Positions 18,264 through 27,364 are shown, counted from the stretch's first letter. The stretch is 64,000 nucleotides of DNA from Nocardioides albertanoniae (GCF_006716315.1 NZ_VFOV01000001.1:1408501-1472500), one strand, 5' to 3'. Notes: generated by a model from the sequence alone, not told the origin. A program made the numbers and translations.

Positions 18264-19259
18264 ATGCTTGATGCGCTCGGTCTCGACGCCCTCGAGGAGA
18301 CGGTCTACCGCCAGCTGGTCGGCGCGCCCTCGGCCAACCTTGACGAGCTGGCCGAGGCAGCCGACCTCGACACCTACGCGACCACCGCGGTGCTCTCGGC
18401 GCTCGAGGGAAAGGGTCTGGTGGCGCGGGCATCGGCGGGACAGGACCGTTACGTCGCCTCGCCGCCGGCGGTCGCCCTGGGGGCGCTGCTGGTGCAGCGG
18501 CAGGACGAGCTCCGCCGCGCGCAGGTCGAGATGACCGAGCTCTCCGGCCTCTACCGCGGCTCGGTGGCCCGCCGCGACGTGGCCGATGTCGTCGACGTCG
18601 TGCACGGCACCGAGGCCATCGCCCAGCGGTTCGCGCAGCTGCAGTACTCGGCGCGGAAGTCGATCCAGGCGCTGCAGAAGCCGCAGGCGGCGGTGGTCAC
18701 CCGAGAAGACGCCGACGAGGCCGAGCGCGCCGCGATCGAGCGCGGCGTCAGGCACGACATCGTGCTCGAGCGCTCCGTCTTCGACACCCCTGGCATCTAC
18801 GAGTCGATCGACTCCGGGCTCCAGATCGGCATCGAGCTGCGCGTCGTGCCCACGGTGCCGCTGCGTACCTTCATCGTCGACCGCGAGATCGCCCTGATCC
18901 CGCTGATGCAGAGCGTCTCGCCGTCGGGCGAGCACAACACCGTCCAGGACGCGTTGCTGCTCCACCCCAGCGGTCTGCTCGACGCGCTCAACGCCCTCTT
19001 CGACCTCATCTGGGCCTCCGCCCCCAAGCTGGTGGCGACCCCGGAGGGCACCGTGGAGACCGCCGCCGACCGTCTCGAGCCCCTCGACACCAAGGTGCTC
19101 TCGCTTCTCCTCGCGGGTCTGACGGACGCCTCCATCGGGGCGCAGCTGGGTCTGTCGCTGCGCACGGTGCAGCGCCGCGTACGTCAGATGATGGATCGCG
19201 CGCACGTCGACACCCGCCTGCAGCTCGGTTTCGAGGCCGGTCGCCGCGGCTGGCTTTGA
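18264..19259 (+). CDS. TrmB-like / LuxR-type transcriptional regulator with two HTH domains
   Basis: A 331-aa regulator. The N-terminal 70 residues form a TrmB/MarR-like winged helix (ATTAVLSALEGKGLVAR), the middle is an effector-like domain similar to TrmB-linked regions (GIYESIDSGLQIGIELRVVP), and the C-terminus is a LuxR/GerE-type HTH (GLTDASIGAQLGLSLRTVQR). This combination is frequent in streptomycete-type orphan regulators with unknown ligands. ATG 18264 is chosen over ATG 18249 because AAAGG lies about 8 nt before it. Its targets are not evident. Confidence 0.8.
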   Translation: MLDALGLDALEETVYRQLVGAPSANLDELAEAADLDTYATTAVLSALEGKGLVARASAGQDRYVASPPAVALGALLVQRQDELRRAQVEMTELSGLYRGSVARRDVADVVDVVHGTEAIAQRFAQLQYSARKSIQALQKPQAAVVTREDADEAERAAIERGVRHDIVLERSVFDTPGIYESIDSGLQIGIELRVVPTVPLRTFIVDREIALIPLMQSVSPSGEHNTVQDALLLHPSGLLDALNALFDLIWASAPKLVATPEGTVETAADRLEPLDTKVLSLLLAGLTDASIGAQLGLSLRTVQRRVRQMMDRAHVDTRLQLGFEAGRRGWL

Positions 19260-19279
19260 GGCTCAGCGCCCCCTGAGGC

Positions 19280-19852
19280 TCAGCGCTCGCCGCCGGGCAC
19301 CCAGAGCACGTCGCCCTGCTCCCGGTTGGCGTGCCGGGCGAGGATGAAGAGCAGGTCGCTGAGGCGGTTGAGGTAGGTGAGGGCCAGCTTGTTCATGGTC
19401 TCGCCATGCTCGGCGTACGCCGCCCACGCCGCCCGCTCGGCGCGACGCGCGACGGTGCGGGCCACGTGCAGGTGGGCCGCCGCGACGGTGCCGCCGGAGA
19501 GGATGAAGGAGCGCAGCTTCTCCAGGGTCTCGTTGTATTCGTCGCACCAGGCCTCGAGCCGGTCGACGTAGGCCTGCTCGACGCGCAGCGGCGGGTATTC
19601 GGGGTCGGGCACCACCGGGGTCGAGAGGTCGGCGCCCACGTCGAAGAGGTCGTTCTGGATGGTCGTCAGCACCTTCACGACGTCGGCGTCGATGCCGCCG
19701 TGCGCCAGCGCGACCCCGATCGCGGCCCCGGCCTCGTCGGTGGTGGCGTAGGCCTCCAGTCGCAGATCGGTCTTCGCGGTCAGGCTCATGTCGCCGAGCC
19801 GGGTCTCACCGGCATCGCCGGTGCGGGTGTAGATGCGCGTCAGGTTGACCAT
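19280..19852 (-). CDS. pduO: Cob(I)alamin adenosyltransferase, PduO type
   Basis: The enzyme transfers adenosyl from ATP to cob(I)alamin, giving adenosylcobalamin, the cofactor needed by the mutase encoded at 20443. The 190-aa protein opens with the family signature VNLTRIYTRTGDAGETRLGD (ATP loop) and carries RRAERAAWAAY and NRLSDLLFILAR (cobalamin/ATP-site helices). A TAGGCT box 6 nt before the ATG suggests a leaderless mRNA. It is the homologue of the protein encoded near atpC in mycobacteria (Rv1314c). It converges on the HTH gene with 20 bp between stops. Confidence 0.93.
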   Translation of the reverse strand: MVNLTRIYTRTGDAGETRLGDMSLTAKTDLRLEAYATTDEAGAAIGVALAHGGIDADVVKVLTTIQNDLFDVGADLSTPVVPDPEYPPLRVEQAYVDRLEAWCDEYNETLEKLRSFILSGGTVAAAHLHVARTVARRAERAAWAAYAEHGETMNKLALTYLNRLSDLLFILARHANREQGDVLWVPGGER

Positions 19853-20053
19853 GCGCCGAGCCTATTCGGCCGACCACACATCGATGCGCGTCGGCCTGTG
19901 GGACGAGTTGGGTCAAATGACAGGAAATAGTGACGGAAGTGACGAATGAGGCTGATGTGGTGCAACCAATCGGCTGTGTCGCGCGTCATAGTGGGCGAGA
20001 CGAACCGTCACAGACGTAGGGCAACCCCACTTCCCGGGGGACGGAGGCAGGGC

Positions 20054-20362
20054 ATGGAGATCGTGATCGACGGACCGACCCTGGTGCTGAGCGGAGACTT
20101 CGACGTACGCAGCACCTGGATGGCGCGCAGCGTCATCTACGACCATCTCGACACTGTCGAGGGGGATGTCGTGCTCGATGTCTCGGGGGTGCACTGCGCC
20201 GACGTCACGGCGCTGAAGCTGCTCGCCGTCGCGACCAGGCAGGCGCACATCGACGGGCGCCGCCTGATCCTGCAGGGCTGCACCCCGGCCGTACGCCGGA
20301 TGCTGCATCTCTCCAGGCTCTATCGCGTCCTCGAGGTGGAGAACTCGCCGCTGATCGCCTAG
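20054..20362 (+). CDS. STAS domain protein with threonine at the phospho-site position
   Basis: A 102-aa single STAS domain, the fold of anti-anti-sigma factors such as SpoIIAA/RsbV. The core DGPTLVLSGDFDVRSTW and DVVLDVSGVHCADVTALKLL are clear. The serine normally phosphorylated by an anti-sigma kinase (DSSG in typical members) is here in the context ADVTAL, so the candidate residue is Thr or the site is lost. GGAGG lies 8 nt before the ATG; the longer frame to 19946 is not homologous. No anti-sigma kinase is adjacent. Confidence 0.75.
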   Translation: MEIVIDGPTLVLSGDFDVRSTWMARSVIYDHLDTVEGDVVLDVSGVHCADVTALKLLAVATRQAHIDGRRLILQGCTPAVRRMLHLSRLYRVLEVENSPLIA

Positions 20363-20413
20363 CGTCGTCACTGCTGCAGCCGCGACGGAGTGGGATTTTC
20401 CACACCCGGACCC

Positions 20414-20431
20414 GGTTACTGATCGGTAACC
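20414..20431. promoter_or_regulatory. GGTTACT-type operator before ecm
   Basis: GGTTACTGATCGGTAACC has perfect GGTTAC/GTAACC arms and ends 12 bp before the ecm start, next to its GAGGGG ribosome-binding site. It is one of five related sites in the window, all at acyl-CoA pathway promoters. Binding this close to the start would block transcription or initiation, which suggests repression. Confidence 0.7.
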
Positions 20432-20442
20432 GAGGGGCTAGC

Positions 20443-22524
20443 ATGCCTCCTATGACGGACACCACGCCTGCCGAGCCCGGCCGAAGCGAAGCCCGAGGCG
20501 ACCAGACCCGAGGCGATCAGAGCAGCCGCCCCGCGAAGGACCGCCCCTGGGTCATGCGGACCTACGCCGGCCACTCGACCGCCGAGGCGTCCAACGCGCT
20601 CTATCGCAACAACCTCGCCAAGGGGCAGACCGGTCTCTCGGTCGCCTTCGACCTGCCGACGCAGACCGGCTACGACCCCGACAGCACCCTCGCCCTCGGC
20701 GAGGTCGGCAAGGTCGGCGTGCCGATCATGCACATGGGCGAGATGCGCAAGCTCTTCGACCAGATCCCGCTCACCGAGATGAACACCTCGATGACGATCA
20801 ACGCGACCGCCATGTGGCTGCTCGCGATGTATCAGGTCGCCGCAGAGGAGCAGAACCCCGAGATGGATCCGACCGAGGTGGCGGCCAAGCTGGCCGGCAC
20901 CACGCAGAACGACATCATCAAGGAGTACCTCTCCCGCGGGACGTACGTCTTCCCGCCCGAGCACTCCCTGCGGCTGATCTCCGACATGATCGCCTACACG
21001 GTCCACCAGATCCCGAAGTGGAACCCGATCAACATCTGCAGCTATCACCTGCAGGAGGCCGGGGCGACCCCGGTGCAGGAGATCGCCTACTCGATGTGCA
21101 CCGCCATCTCGGTGCTCGACCAGGTCAAGGCTTCCGGTCAGGTCTCCGAGGAGGACTTCGGCAAGGTCGTCGGCCGCATCTCGTTCTTCGTCAACGCCGG
21201 CGTGCGTTTCGTCGAGGAGATGTGCAAGATGCGCGCCTTCGTCGAGCTGTGGGACGAGATCACCCGCGAGCGCTACGGCGTTGAGGACCCGAAGATGCGC
21301 CGCTTCCGCTACGGCGTGCAGGTCAACTCCCTCGGTCTGACCGAGGCCCAGCCGGAGAACAACGTCCAGCGCATCGTGCTGGAGATGCTCGCGGTGACGC
21401 TCTCCAAGAACGCGCGGGCGCGCGCCGTGCAGCTGCCCGCCTGGAACGAGGCGCTCGGCCTGCCGCGTCCGTGGGACCAGCAGTGGTCGCTGCGGCTGCA
21501 GCAGGTGCTGGCCTTCGAGTCCGACCTGCTCGAGTACGGCGACATCTTCGACGGTTCGCCGGTCATCGAGGCCAAGGTCGCCGAGCTCGTCTCGGGCGCC
21601 AAGGAGGAGATCGACCGGGTCCAGGCGATGGGCGGCGCGATCGCCGCCGTCGACTCGGGCTACATGAAGTCCGAGCTCGTCTCCTCGCATGCGCGCCGTC
21701 GCGGCGCCATCGAGTCGGGCGAGGAGCTCATCGTCGGCGTCAACAAGTTCACCACCACCGAGCCGTCGCCGCTCACCGCTGACCTCGACGGCGCGATCAT
21801 GGTCGCCGACCCGCGCGCCGAGGAGGCCGCCAAGGAGTCGCTCGAGGCGTGGAAGTCACAGCGTGACGAGGCCGCCGTCTCCGAGGCGCTGGCAGCGCTG
21901 GCCGCCGCCGCGAAGACCGACGTCAACCTGATGGAGGCGACCCTGGCGGCCGCCCGTGCCGGCGCGACCACGGGGGAGTGGGCCGGCACGCTGCGCGAGG
22001 TCTTCGGCGAGTTCCGTGCGCCCACGGGCGTCTCCGGTGCCGTCGGTGCCGCGGAGGCGGGGGCCGAGCTGGCCGCCGTCCGCGAGCGGGTCAAGGCCAC
22101 CGGCGAGGAGCTCGGCGTCAAGCTGCGCATGCTCGTCGGCAAGCCGGGCCTCGACGGCCACTCCAATGGTGCCGAGCAGGTCGCGGTCCGCGCGCGTGAC
22201 GCCGGCTTCGAGGTCATCTATCAGGGCATCCGGCTTACCCCCGAGCAGATCGTCGCCGCGGCTGTCGCCGAGGACGTGCACGTGGTCGGGCTCTCCATCC
22301 TCTCCGGCTCCCACATGTCACTGGTGCCGTCGGTGGTCGAGGGGCTGCGCGAGGCCGGGCTCGGTGACGTGCCGGTCATCGTCGGCGGCATCGTGCCCGA
22401 GTCCGACGCCAAGACCCTGATCGAGTCGGGTGTCGCGGCGGTCTACACGCCCAAGGACTTCAGCCTCACCGAGATCATGGCCGACATCGTCGAGGTCGTC
22501 CGGAAGGCCAACGACCTCTCCTGA
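20443..22524 (+). CDS. ecm: Ethylmalonyl-CoA mutase (MeaA family)
   Basis: An adenosylcobalamin enzyme that rearranges (2R)-ethylmalonyl-CoA to methylsuccinyl-CoA, the key step of the ethylmalonyl-CoA pathway. The 693-aa single chain has the substrate-binding TIM barrel (VAFDLPTQTGYDPDS, TEMNTSMTINATAMWLLAMY, VNSLGLTEAQPENNVQRIVL) and a C-terminal B12 domain with the base-off D-x-H-x-x-G motif (D571, H573, G576), SILSGSH and IVGGIVP. It resembles MeaA rather than two-subunit methylmalonyl-CoA mutase. The ATG at 20443 has GAGGGG 6 nt upstream. The presence of ccr, mce, meaB and phaA in the same window supports Ecm over another acyl-CoA mutase. Confidence 0.9.
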   Translation: MPPMTDTTPAEPGRSEARGDQTRGDQSSRPAKDRPWVMRTYAGHSTAEASNALYRNNLAKGQTGLSVAFDLPTQTGYDPDSTLALGEVGKVGVPIMHMGEMRKLFDQIPLTEMNTSMTINATAMWLLAMYQVAAEEQNPEMDPTEVAAKLAGTTQNDIIKEYLSRGTYVFPPEHSLRLISDMIAYTVHQIPKWNPINICSYHLQEAGATPVQEIAYSMCTAISVLDQVKASGQVSEEDFGKVVGRISFFVNAGVRFVEEMCKMRAFVELWDEITRERYGVEDPKMRRFRYGVQVNSLGLTEAQPENNVQRIVLEMLAVTLSKNARARAVQLPAWNEALGLPRPWDQQWSLRLQQVLAFESDLLEYGDIFDGSPVIEAKVAELVSGAKEEIDRVQAMGGAIAAVDSGYMKSELVSSHARRRGAIESGEELIVGVNKFTTTEPSPLTADLDGAIMVADPRAEEAAKESLEAWKSQRDEAAVSEALAALAAAAKTDVNLMEATLAAARAGATTGEWAGTLREVFGEFRAPTGVSGAVGAAEAGAELAAVRERVKATGEELGVKLRMLVGKPGLDGHSNGAEQVAVRARDAGFEVIYQGIRLTPEQIVAAAVAEDVHVVGLSILSGSHMSLVPSVVEGLREAGLGDVPVIVGGIVPESDAKTLIESGVAAVYTPKDFSLTEIMADIVEVVRKANDLS

Positions 22525-22550
22525 CCGGCCCCTGGAGTCGATGATCGCGA

Positions 22551-22587
22551 GGGCTCCCGAAGATTCTTCGAAGAATCTCGGGAGCCC
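22551..22587 (+). terminator. Terminator hairpin after ecm
   Basis: GGGCTCCCGA, one bulged A, and GATTCTT pair with AAGAATC and TCGGGAGCCC around a 2-nt CG turn, 27 bp after the ecm stop. The stem is long and is followed by TTGTCG. Confidence 0.75.
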
Positions 22588-22668
22588 TTGTCGATCTCGA
22601 GCGTGCCCGTTCGTGGAGTAGGCAGAGGGAGGCGGACGGCGCCTCCCACCACGTCACGGGAGACTGAG

Positions 22669-23100
22669 ATGTCCACGATCACCAACACCCAGCAGTACGC
22701 CACCACCAGCCGCACCTCTGCTCGCCGGTCCGTCTGGCTCCACGGCCTCGCCGCGGTGGTCGCCGCCTCGGTGGCCATCACAGCGCTCGCAGCGGTCGCG
22801 ATGGCCGCCGGAGTGAGCTTCGAGACCGCCGACGGGCCGATCCCGCTCCTCGGCTTCACCCAGCTGACCGCCGTCTTCTCGCTCGTCGGCGTCGCGATGG
22901 CCGCGATCATGGCCCGGGTGGCCCGCCGCCCGCGGCGTACGTTCGTCGTCACCACTGTCGTGCTGACGGTCGCCTCGCTCGTCCCCGACGCCACCTTCGG
23001 CTTCGACGTCCCCAGCGCGATCGTCCTGATGGCCCTGCACGTCGTCGCTGCGGTCATCGTCGTCCCGGTCCTGGCTCGGCGCCTCGCCCAAGCGCGCTGA
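22669..23100 (+). CDS. DUF6069 family membrane protein
   Basis: A 143-aa protein with four membrane helices (about 24-50, 62-82, 92-112, 118-138). The motifs GVSFETADGPIPLLGFTQLT and RRPRRTFVVTTVVLT fit DUF6069, a small actinobacterial membrane family of unknown function. GGGAG lies about 6 nt before ATG 22669. A GGGAGGCG-N5-CGCCTCCC hairpin at 22627-22647 sits in its leader and could affect expression. Confidence 0.75.
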   Translation: MSTITNTQQYATTSRTSARRSVWLHGLAAVVAASVAITALAAVAMAAGVSFETADGPIPLLGFTQLTAVFSLVGVAMAAIMARVARRPRRTFVVTTVVLTVASLVPDATFGFDVPSAIVLMALHVVAAVIVVPVLARRLAQAR

Positions 23101-23124
23101 GTCCGGCCCGTCCGCGAGTCGTGC

Positions 23125-23189
23125 AACACGTTGTTCGTAGGACTATCCGGTCGTTTCAAACGACCGGATAGTCCTACGAACAACGTGTT
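23125..23189. repeat. 65-nt perfect palindrome, family A copy 2
   Basis: Two 32-nt arms (23125-23156 and 23158-23189) are exact reverse complements around a single C. The left arm matches 14541-14572 with one difference. It lies between two same-strand genes (DUF6069 and D-amino-acid oxidase), so it can act as a terminator, but its sequence conservation between loci points to a dispersed repeat element. Confidence 0.85.
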
Positions 23190-23215
23190 ACCCCAGCGGC
23201 GGTAGCCTGCCGAGC

Positions 23216-24112
23216 ATGCGGGTCACGGTGGTCGGAGCAGGTGTCATCGGTCTCTCCTGCGCGGTGCGGCTGCTCGAGGCCGGCCACCGGGTGAGCGTGA
23301 TCGGCCGGGAGCGTACGACCGGCACCACCTCGGCCATCGCGGGAGGCTTCTGGTTCCCCTACCTGGCCGAGCCGCGCGAACGGGTCGCGGCGTGGGCCGC
23401 CGAGACCTTTCACGAGCTCTCCCGGCTGGCCACCGACGAGCCGGCCGCAGGCGTACGCATGGTGCACGGCGCCCAGCACAACCCGGAGGACGACCTGTGG
23501 TGGGCCGCGCCGCTGACCGACCTGAGCGTCGTCGGCGGCCGTGCAGAGTTCACCGCGCCGATCGCCGAGATGCCGGTCTATCTGGAGTGGTTGGAGCGCC
23601 AGGTCACCGAGGCGGGCGGCACCGTCTCGACGGGTTCGGTCACCGACCTCTCGAGCGTGGATGCCGACGTCGTCGTCAACGCGACCGGTCTCGGCGCCCG
23701 AGAGCTGGTCGGTGACACCAGCCTCTATCCGGTGCAGGGCCAGGTCGTCGTGCTCGAGGCCGGTGCCACCGAGGAGTGGTTGGAGGCCGAGGGCTCCGCG
23801 CCTGTCTATGTCCTCCCGCGCGGCGGCGACACCGTCGTCGGTGGCACCTCGGTGCCGCACGCCTGGAGCCAGAGCCCGGATCCGCGTACGGCCGAGCGGA
23901 TCCTCGCCGATGCGGCGGCCCTCGTGCCGGAGATCGCGCACCTCGGGGTCAGGGCCCACCGCGTCGGCCTGCGTCCGGCACGTCCCGCCGTGCGCCTCGA
24001 GCGCGAGGGCACGGTGGTGCACTGCTACGGCCACGGTGGCGCCGGGGTCACGCTGAGCTGGGGCTGCGCCACCGAGGTCGCCGAGCTCGTCTCGGAGCTC
24101 GCGACGAAGTAA
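23216..24112 (+). CDS. D-amino-acid oxidase (FAD-dependent, DAO family)
   Basis: Oxidatively deaminates D-amino acids with FAD, giving the keto acid, ammonia and hydrogen peroxide. The 298-aa protein begins with the dinucleotide fold VTVVGAGVIGLSCAVRLLEA, has AIAGGFWFPY near the flavin, a VVNATGLGAREL segment, and the C-terminal family signature VGLRPARPAVRLE with GHGGAGVTLSWG. A TAGCCT box 7 nt before the ATG indicates a likely leaderless mRNA. A glycine-oxidase-like role is less likely given the signature. Confidence 0.88.
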   Translation: MRVTVVGAGVIGLSCAVRLLEAGHRVSVIGRERTTGTTSAIAGGFWFPYLAEPRERVAAWAAETFHELSRLATDEPAAGVRMVHGAQHNPEDDLWWAAPLTDLSVVGGRAEFTAPIAEMPVYLEWLERQVTEAGGTVSTGSVTDLSSVDADVVVNATGLGARELVGDTSLYPVQGQVVVLEAGATEEWLEAEGSAPVYVLPRGGDTVVGGTSVPHAWSQSPDPRTAERILADAAALVPEIAHLGVRAHRVGLRPARPAVRLEREGTVVHCYGHGGAGVTLSWGCATEVAELVSELATK

Positions 24113-24144
24113 GGCTCCCCTAAGTCCGCTGTTACGCTGTGGCC

Positions 24145-24324
24145 GTGGGCAAGAAGGGGAAGAAGCCTCCCAAGACGGAGTGCTGCGTATCGAAGCCGCG
24201 CTGCAAGCGCTGCCCGATCCGCATGCTCAAGGACGGCACGCTGCCCGACGGGATGACGGTCAAGAAGCGTCGCCTGGTGACGCTCGAGGGCAAGCCCGTC
24301 AAGAAGAAGCACCTCGCCGCCTGA
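24145..24324 (+). CDS. Small basic four-cysteine protein
   Basis: A 59-aa, Lys/Arg-rich protein with a likely metal site, CC-x5-C-x2-C (TECCVSKPRCKRCPIR), and a conserved-looking tail (DGMTVKKRRLVTLEGKPVKK). It appears in many actinobacteria as an uncharacterised protein. The GTG at 24145 is chosen over the in-frame GTG at 24139 because a TACGCT box lies exactly 6 nt before it. It could bind nucleic acid; the function is unknown. Confidence 0.7.
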   Translation: MGKKGKKPPKTECCVSKPRCKRCPIRMLKDGTLPDGMTVKKRRLVTLEGKPVKKKHLAA

Positions 24325-24435
24325 GGTGGGTGAAGGCGCCTGCGAAGGCGCCTCCTCAAAGCCCGCGCCAAGCGGCGTCGGAAGTGGTAGGAATCTCCTT
24401 GCAGACGATTACCTACTCGTGCAAGGACGTTACCG

Positions 24436-26262
24436 ATGCCTCACGCCACCCGCCGCTCTGTCCTGTCCGGTGCCGTCACCGGAGCGGCCGGTCTGGCCGC
24501 CGCCGGTTACACCGCCACCCCCGCGTCTGCCGCCCCCAAGGGCGACACGGTGCGGCTGACCGTGCTCGGCACGACCGACCTGCACGGCAACGTCTTCAGC
24601 TGGGACTACTACAAGAACGCCGCCTTCTCGAACACCACCGGTGACGAGATCGGCGTCGCGAAGGTCAAGACGCTGATCGACGCCGTCCGCGCGGAGCGCG
24701 GCGACGACCCCATCCTCACCATCGACGCGGGCGACACGATCCAGGGCACCCCGCTGGCCTACTACTACGCCCGGATCGACCCGATCACCGATGGCGCGGT
24801 CCACCCGATGGCGCGGGCGATGAACCTGGTCGGCTACGACGCCGCCGCGCTCGGCAACCATGAGTTCAACTACGGCATCGACACCCTGCGCACGTTCGAG
24901 GAGCAGCTCGACTTCCCGCTGCTCGGCGCCAACGCCGTCGACCCCTCGACCAAGCTCCCGGTCTTCCCGCCCTACATCATCAAGCACTACGACCTCGGCC
25001 GCGGCCGCCGCCTCAAGGTGGGCGTGCTCGGACTGACCAACCCCGGCATCGCGATCTGGGACAAGGCCAACGTCGAGGGCAAGATGGAGTTCCCCGGGCT
25101 GGTCGAGCAGGCCTCGATCTACGTGCCCGAGCTCAAGAAGGCCGGCTGCGACCTCGTCATCATCAGCGCCCACTCCGGCGCCGACACCTCCAGCTCCTAC
25201 GGTGACGAGCTGCCCCCGGAGAACGCTGCCACCCTGGTCGCCGAGCAGGTGCCCGACGTCGACGCGATCCTCGTCGGCCACGCCCACCGTGAGATCACCG
25301 AGCGTTTCGTCACCAACACCGAGACCGGCAAGCAGGTGCTGCTGACCGAGCCGCTCTACTGGGGCATGCGCGTCTCCGTGATCGATCTGGTCGTACGCCG
25401 CGAGAAGGGTCACGGCAAGCCGCGCTGGGTCCTGGAGTCGGCGACGGCGCAGACCCTCAACTCCAACACCGTCGACCCCGACCTGGAGGTCTCGGCCGCG
25501 GTGCAGGAGCAGCACGAGGTGGTGATCGACTACGTCAACTCCGTCGTCGGCACCTCGGCGGTCGAGATGCTGGCCGCGCGGGCGGTCGTCGAGGACGTAC
25601 CCATCATCGACTTCGTCAACTTCGTGCAGGCCGACGCGGTCAAGGCGGCATTGACGGGGGCCGACGCGGAGCTGCCGGTCATCTCGATCGCCGCTCCGTT
25701 CAGCCGTGCGGCCGCCTTCCCTGCAGGTGAGGTGACCGTACGCGACGTGGCCGGCCTCTACATCTACGACAACACCCTGATGGCGGTGAAGGTGACCGGC
25801 GCCCAGGTCAAGGACTACCTCGAATACACCGCGCGCTACTTCAAGCAGATCAGCGGCACCGGCCCGTTCCCGATCGACGACGTCACCAACGCGCCCACCG
25901 ACACCGCGCCCAACGGCACCCCCGACTACAACTTCGACACGATCTCGGGCCTCGACGCGGCGCTGACCTACGACATCGACATCGCCGCCGCCGTCGGCTC
26001 GCGTATCACCGACCTCGCCTACGACGGGGTCGCGGTCGCCGACGACCAGGAGTTCGTGCTCGCGGTCAACAACTACCGCCAGTCGGGTGGTGGCGGCTTC
26101 CCGCACGTGACCGACGCGCCCGTGGTCTACAACCAGCAGGTCGAGATCCGTCAGCTGCTCATCGACTGGGTCACCGCCAACCAGGTCATCGACCCCGCCG
26201 AGTTCGCCTCGGCCGACTGGCGCCTGGTCTCCGGCGGCGACCCGATCACCGTGACGTCCTGA
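24436..26262 (+). CDS. Tat-secreted 5'-nucleotidase / 2',3'-cyclic phosphodiesterase family
   Basis: A 608-aa exported metallophosphatase. The N-terminus is a twin-arginine signal (RRSVLSGAVTGAAGLAAAGY, cleavage near ASAAP). The catalytic domain holds TTDLHGN, GDTIQG, LGNHEFNYG and GHAHREI; the C-terminal 5'-nucleotidase domain spans about 360-580, with NNYRQSGGGGFP lining the nucleoside pocket. It should remove phosphate from extracellular nucleotides. AAGGA lies 8 nt before the ATG. Confidence 0.92.
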   Translation: MPHATRRSVLSGAVTGAAGLAAAGYTATPASAAPKGDTVRLTVLGTTDLHGNVFSWDYYKNAAFSNTTGDEIGVAKVKTLIDAVRAERGDDPILTIDAGDTIQGTPLAYYYARIDPITDGAVHPMARAMNLVGYDAAALGNHEFNYGIDTLRTFEEQLDFPLLGANAVDPSTKLPVFPPYIIKHYDLGRGRRLKVGVLGLTNPGIAIWDKANVEGKMEFPGLVEQASIYVPELKKAGCDLVIISAHSGADTSSSYGDELPPENAATLVAEQVPDVDAILVGHAHREITERFVTNTETGKQVLLTEPLYWGMRVSVIDLVVRREKGHGKPRWVLESATAQTLNSNTVDPDLEVSAAVQEQHEVVIDYVNSVVGTSAVEMLAARAVVEDVPIIDFVNFVQADAVKAALTGADAELPVISIAAPFSRAAAFPAGEVTVRDVAGLYIYDNTLMAVKVTGAQVKDYLEYTARYFKQISGTGPFPIDDVTNAPTDTAPNGTPDYNFDTISGLDAALTYDIDIAAAVGSRITDLAYDGVAVADDQEFVLAVNNYRQSGGGGFPHVTDAPVVYNQQVEIRQLLIDWVTANQVIDPAEFASADWRLVSGGDPITVTS

Positions 26263-26279
26263 TCGTCGGGCGGTGGTTC

Positions 26280-26528
26280 TCAGCGGGGGTTGATCCAGTT
26301 GATGATCTGGCTCATCGAGAGCATCAGATCGTCGAGCCGGCGCTCCATGTTGTCGAGCCGCGCGTTGACGTCGTCCAGCGCGGCGTCGGAGCGCTCGGAT
26401 CTGCTCTTGATCGCGTGGAACTCCGCCGTGTGCATCTGCTGCATCGTCAGCAGGTCGATCATGATCGCCTCGACGTCGCTCACGGACAGGCGGCCCCCAA
26501 CGCCATGCCCCGAGTGGTTCATGGACAT
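26280..26528 (-). CDS. Short coiled-coil protein
   Basis: An 82-aa protein with a His/Gly-rich start and one long amphipathic helix (ALDDVNARLDNMERRLDDLM) typical of a coiled-coil oligomer, ending in INWINPR. ATG 26528 has AGGA about 8 nt upstream; a longer frame to 26579 has no such signal. It converges on the 5'-nucleotidase with 17 bp between stops and lies 87 bp downstream of nucS. I do not recognise the family. Confidence 0.6.
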   Translation of the reverse strand: MSMNHSGHGVGGRLSVSDVEAIMIDLLTMQQMHTAEFHAIKSRSERSDAALDDVNARLDNMERRLDDLMLSMSQIINWINPR

Positions 26529-26615
26529 GCGTGAATCCTGGCACGCTCGCTGGTGTCGCGTGGGGGAATGTCGGTGCACTTGCGTGAACTTGCCTACGCG
26601 TGCATCAACTGTTGC

Positions 26616-27290
26616 TCAGAAGAGTCTCTCGGTCGGGTCGTCGAGGCCGCGCAGGGCGTCGTAGTCGACGACGGCGCACGTGATGCCGCGGTCCTCGGCG
26701 AGCACGCGCGCCTGCGGCTTGATCGCCTGGGCCGCGAAGATGCCCCGCACGGGTGCGAGCAGCGGGTCGCGGTTGAGCAGCTCGAGATAGCGGGTGAGCT
26801 GCTCGACGCCGTCGATCTCGCCGCGTCGTTTGATCTCGACCGCCACCGAGCGGCCTTCGGCGTCGCGGCACATCAGGTCGACCGGCCCGATCGGGGTGGG
26901 GAACTCGCGGCGTACGAGGATCAGCCCTTCGCCCAAGGTGGAGGGATGGTCGGCGAGGAGCTCCTGGAGGTGCTTCTCGACGCCGTCCTTCTGCAGGCCC
27001 GGGTCGACGCCGAGGTCGTGGGAGGTCTCGTGGTGGATCTCGTCGATCAGGATGCGCAGGGTGTCGTCGGTCTTGCTGGTCACCGTCCACTCGACACGAC
27101 CGTCCTCGGACTTGCCCTCGGAGAGGGTGCAGGGCGGCGACATCCAGTTGAGCGGTTTGTAGGAGCCGCCGTCGGAATGGACCAGCACCGATCCGTCGGC
27201 CTTGATCATCAACACTCTGGTGGCCATCGGGAGGTGGGCGGTGAGCCGCCCGGCGTAGTCGACCTGACAGGTGGCAACGACGAGTCTCAC
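26616..27290 (-). CDS. nucS: Endonuclease NucS (EndoMS)
   Basis: The mismatch-specific DNA endonuclease that replaces MutS/MutL in actinobacteria, cutting both strands at G-T, G-G and T-T mismatches. The 224-aa protein has the N-terminal dimerisation domain and a C-terminal nuclease with [20 protein letters not shown] (catalytic D-x(n)-E-x-K). It ends in TERLF, the usual beta-clamp binding tail. The GTG start has a TAGGTT box 6 nt upstream, so it is probably leaderless. Location near the atp operon and epimerase/thiolase genes matches mycobacteria. Confidence 0.95.
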   Translation of the reverse strand: MRLVVATCQVDYAGRLTAHLPMATRVLMIKADGSVLVHSDGGSYKPLNWMSPPCTLSEGKSEDGRVEWTVTSKTDDTLRILIDEIHHETSHDLGVDPGLQKDGVEKHLQELLADHPSTLGEGLILVRREFPTPIGPVDLMCRDAEGRSVAVEIKRRGEIDGVEQLTRYLELLNRDPLLAPVRGIFAAQAIKPQARVLAEDRGITCAVVDYDALRGLDDPTERLF

Positions 27291-27364
27291 CCGGGAAACC
27301 TATCGCATGAGGTGACCCGGACCGGTCAGGCGTCGGTCGACTCGAGGAACGAGTCCGGCGCCAT

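Noticed and set aside
19853..20442. Possible cobalamin riboswitch near pduO and ecm
   Set aside because: The gaps are short and I see no B12-box-like sequence or fitting fold; ecm has an operator immediately before its start instead.
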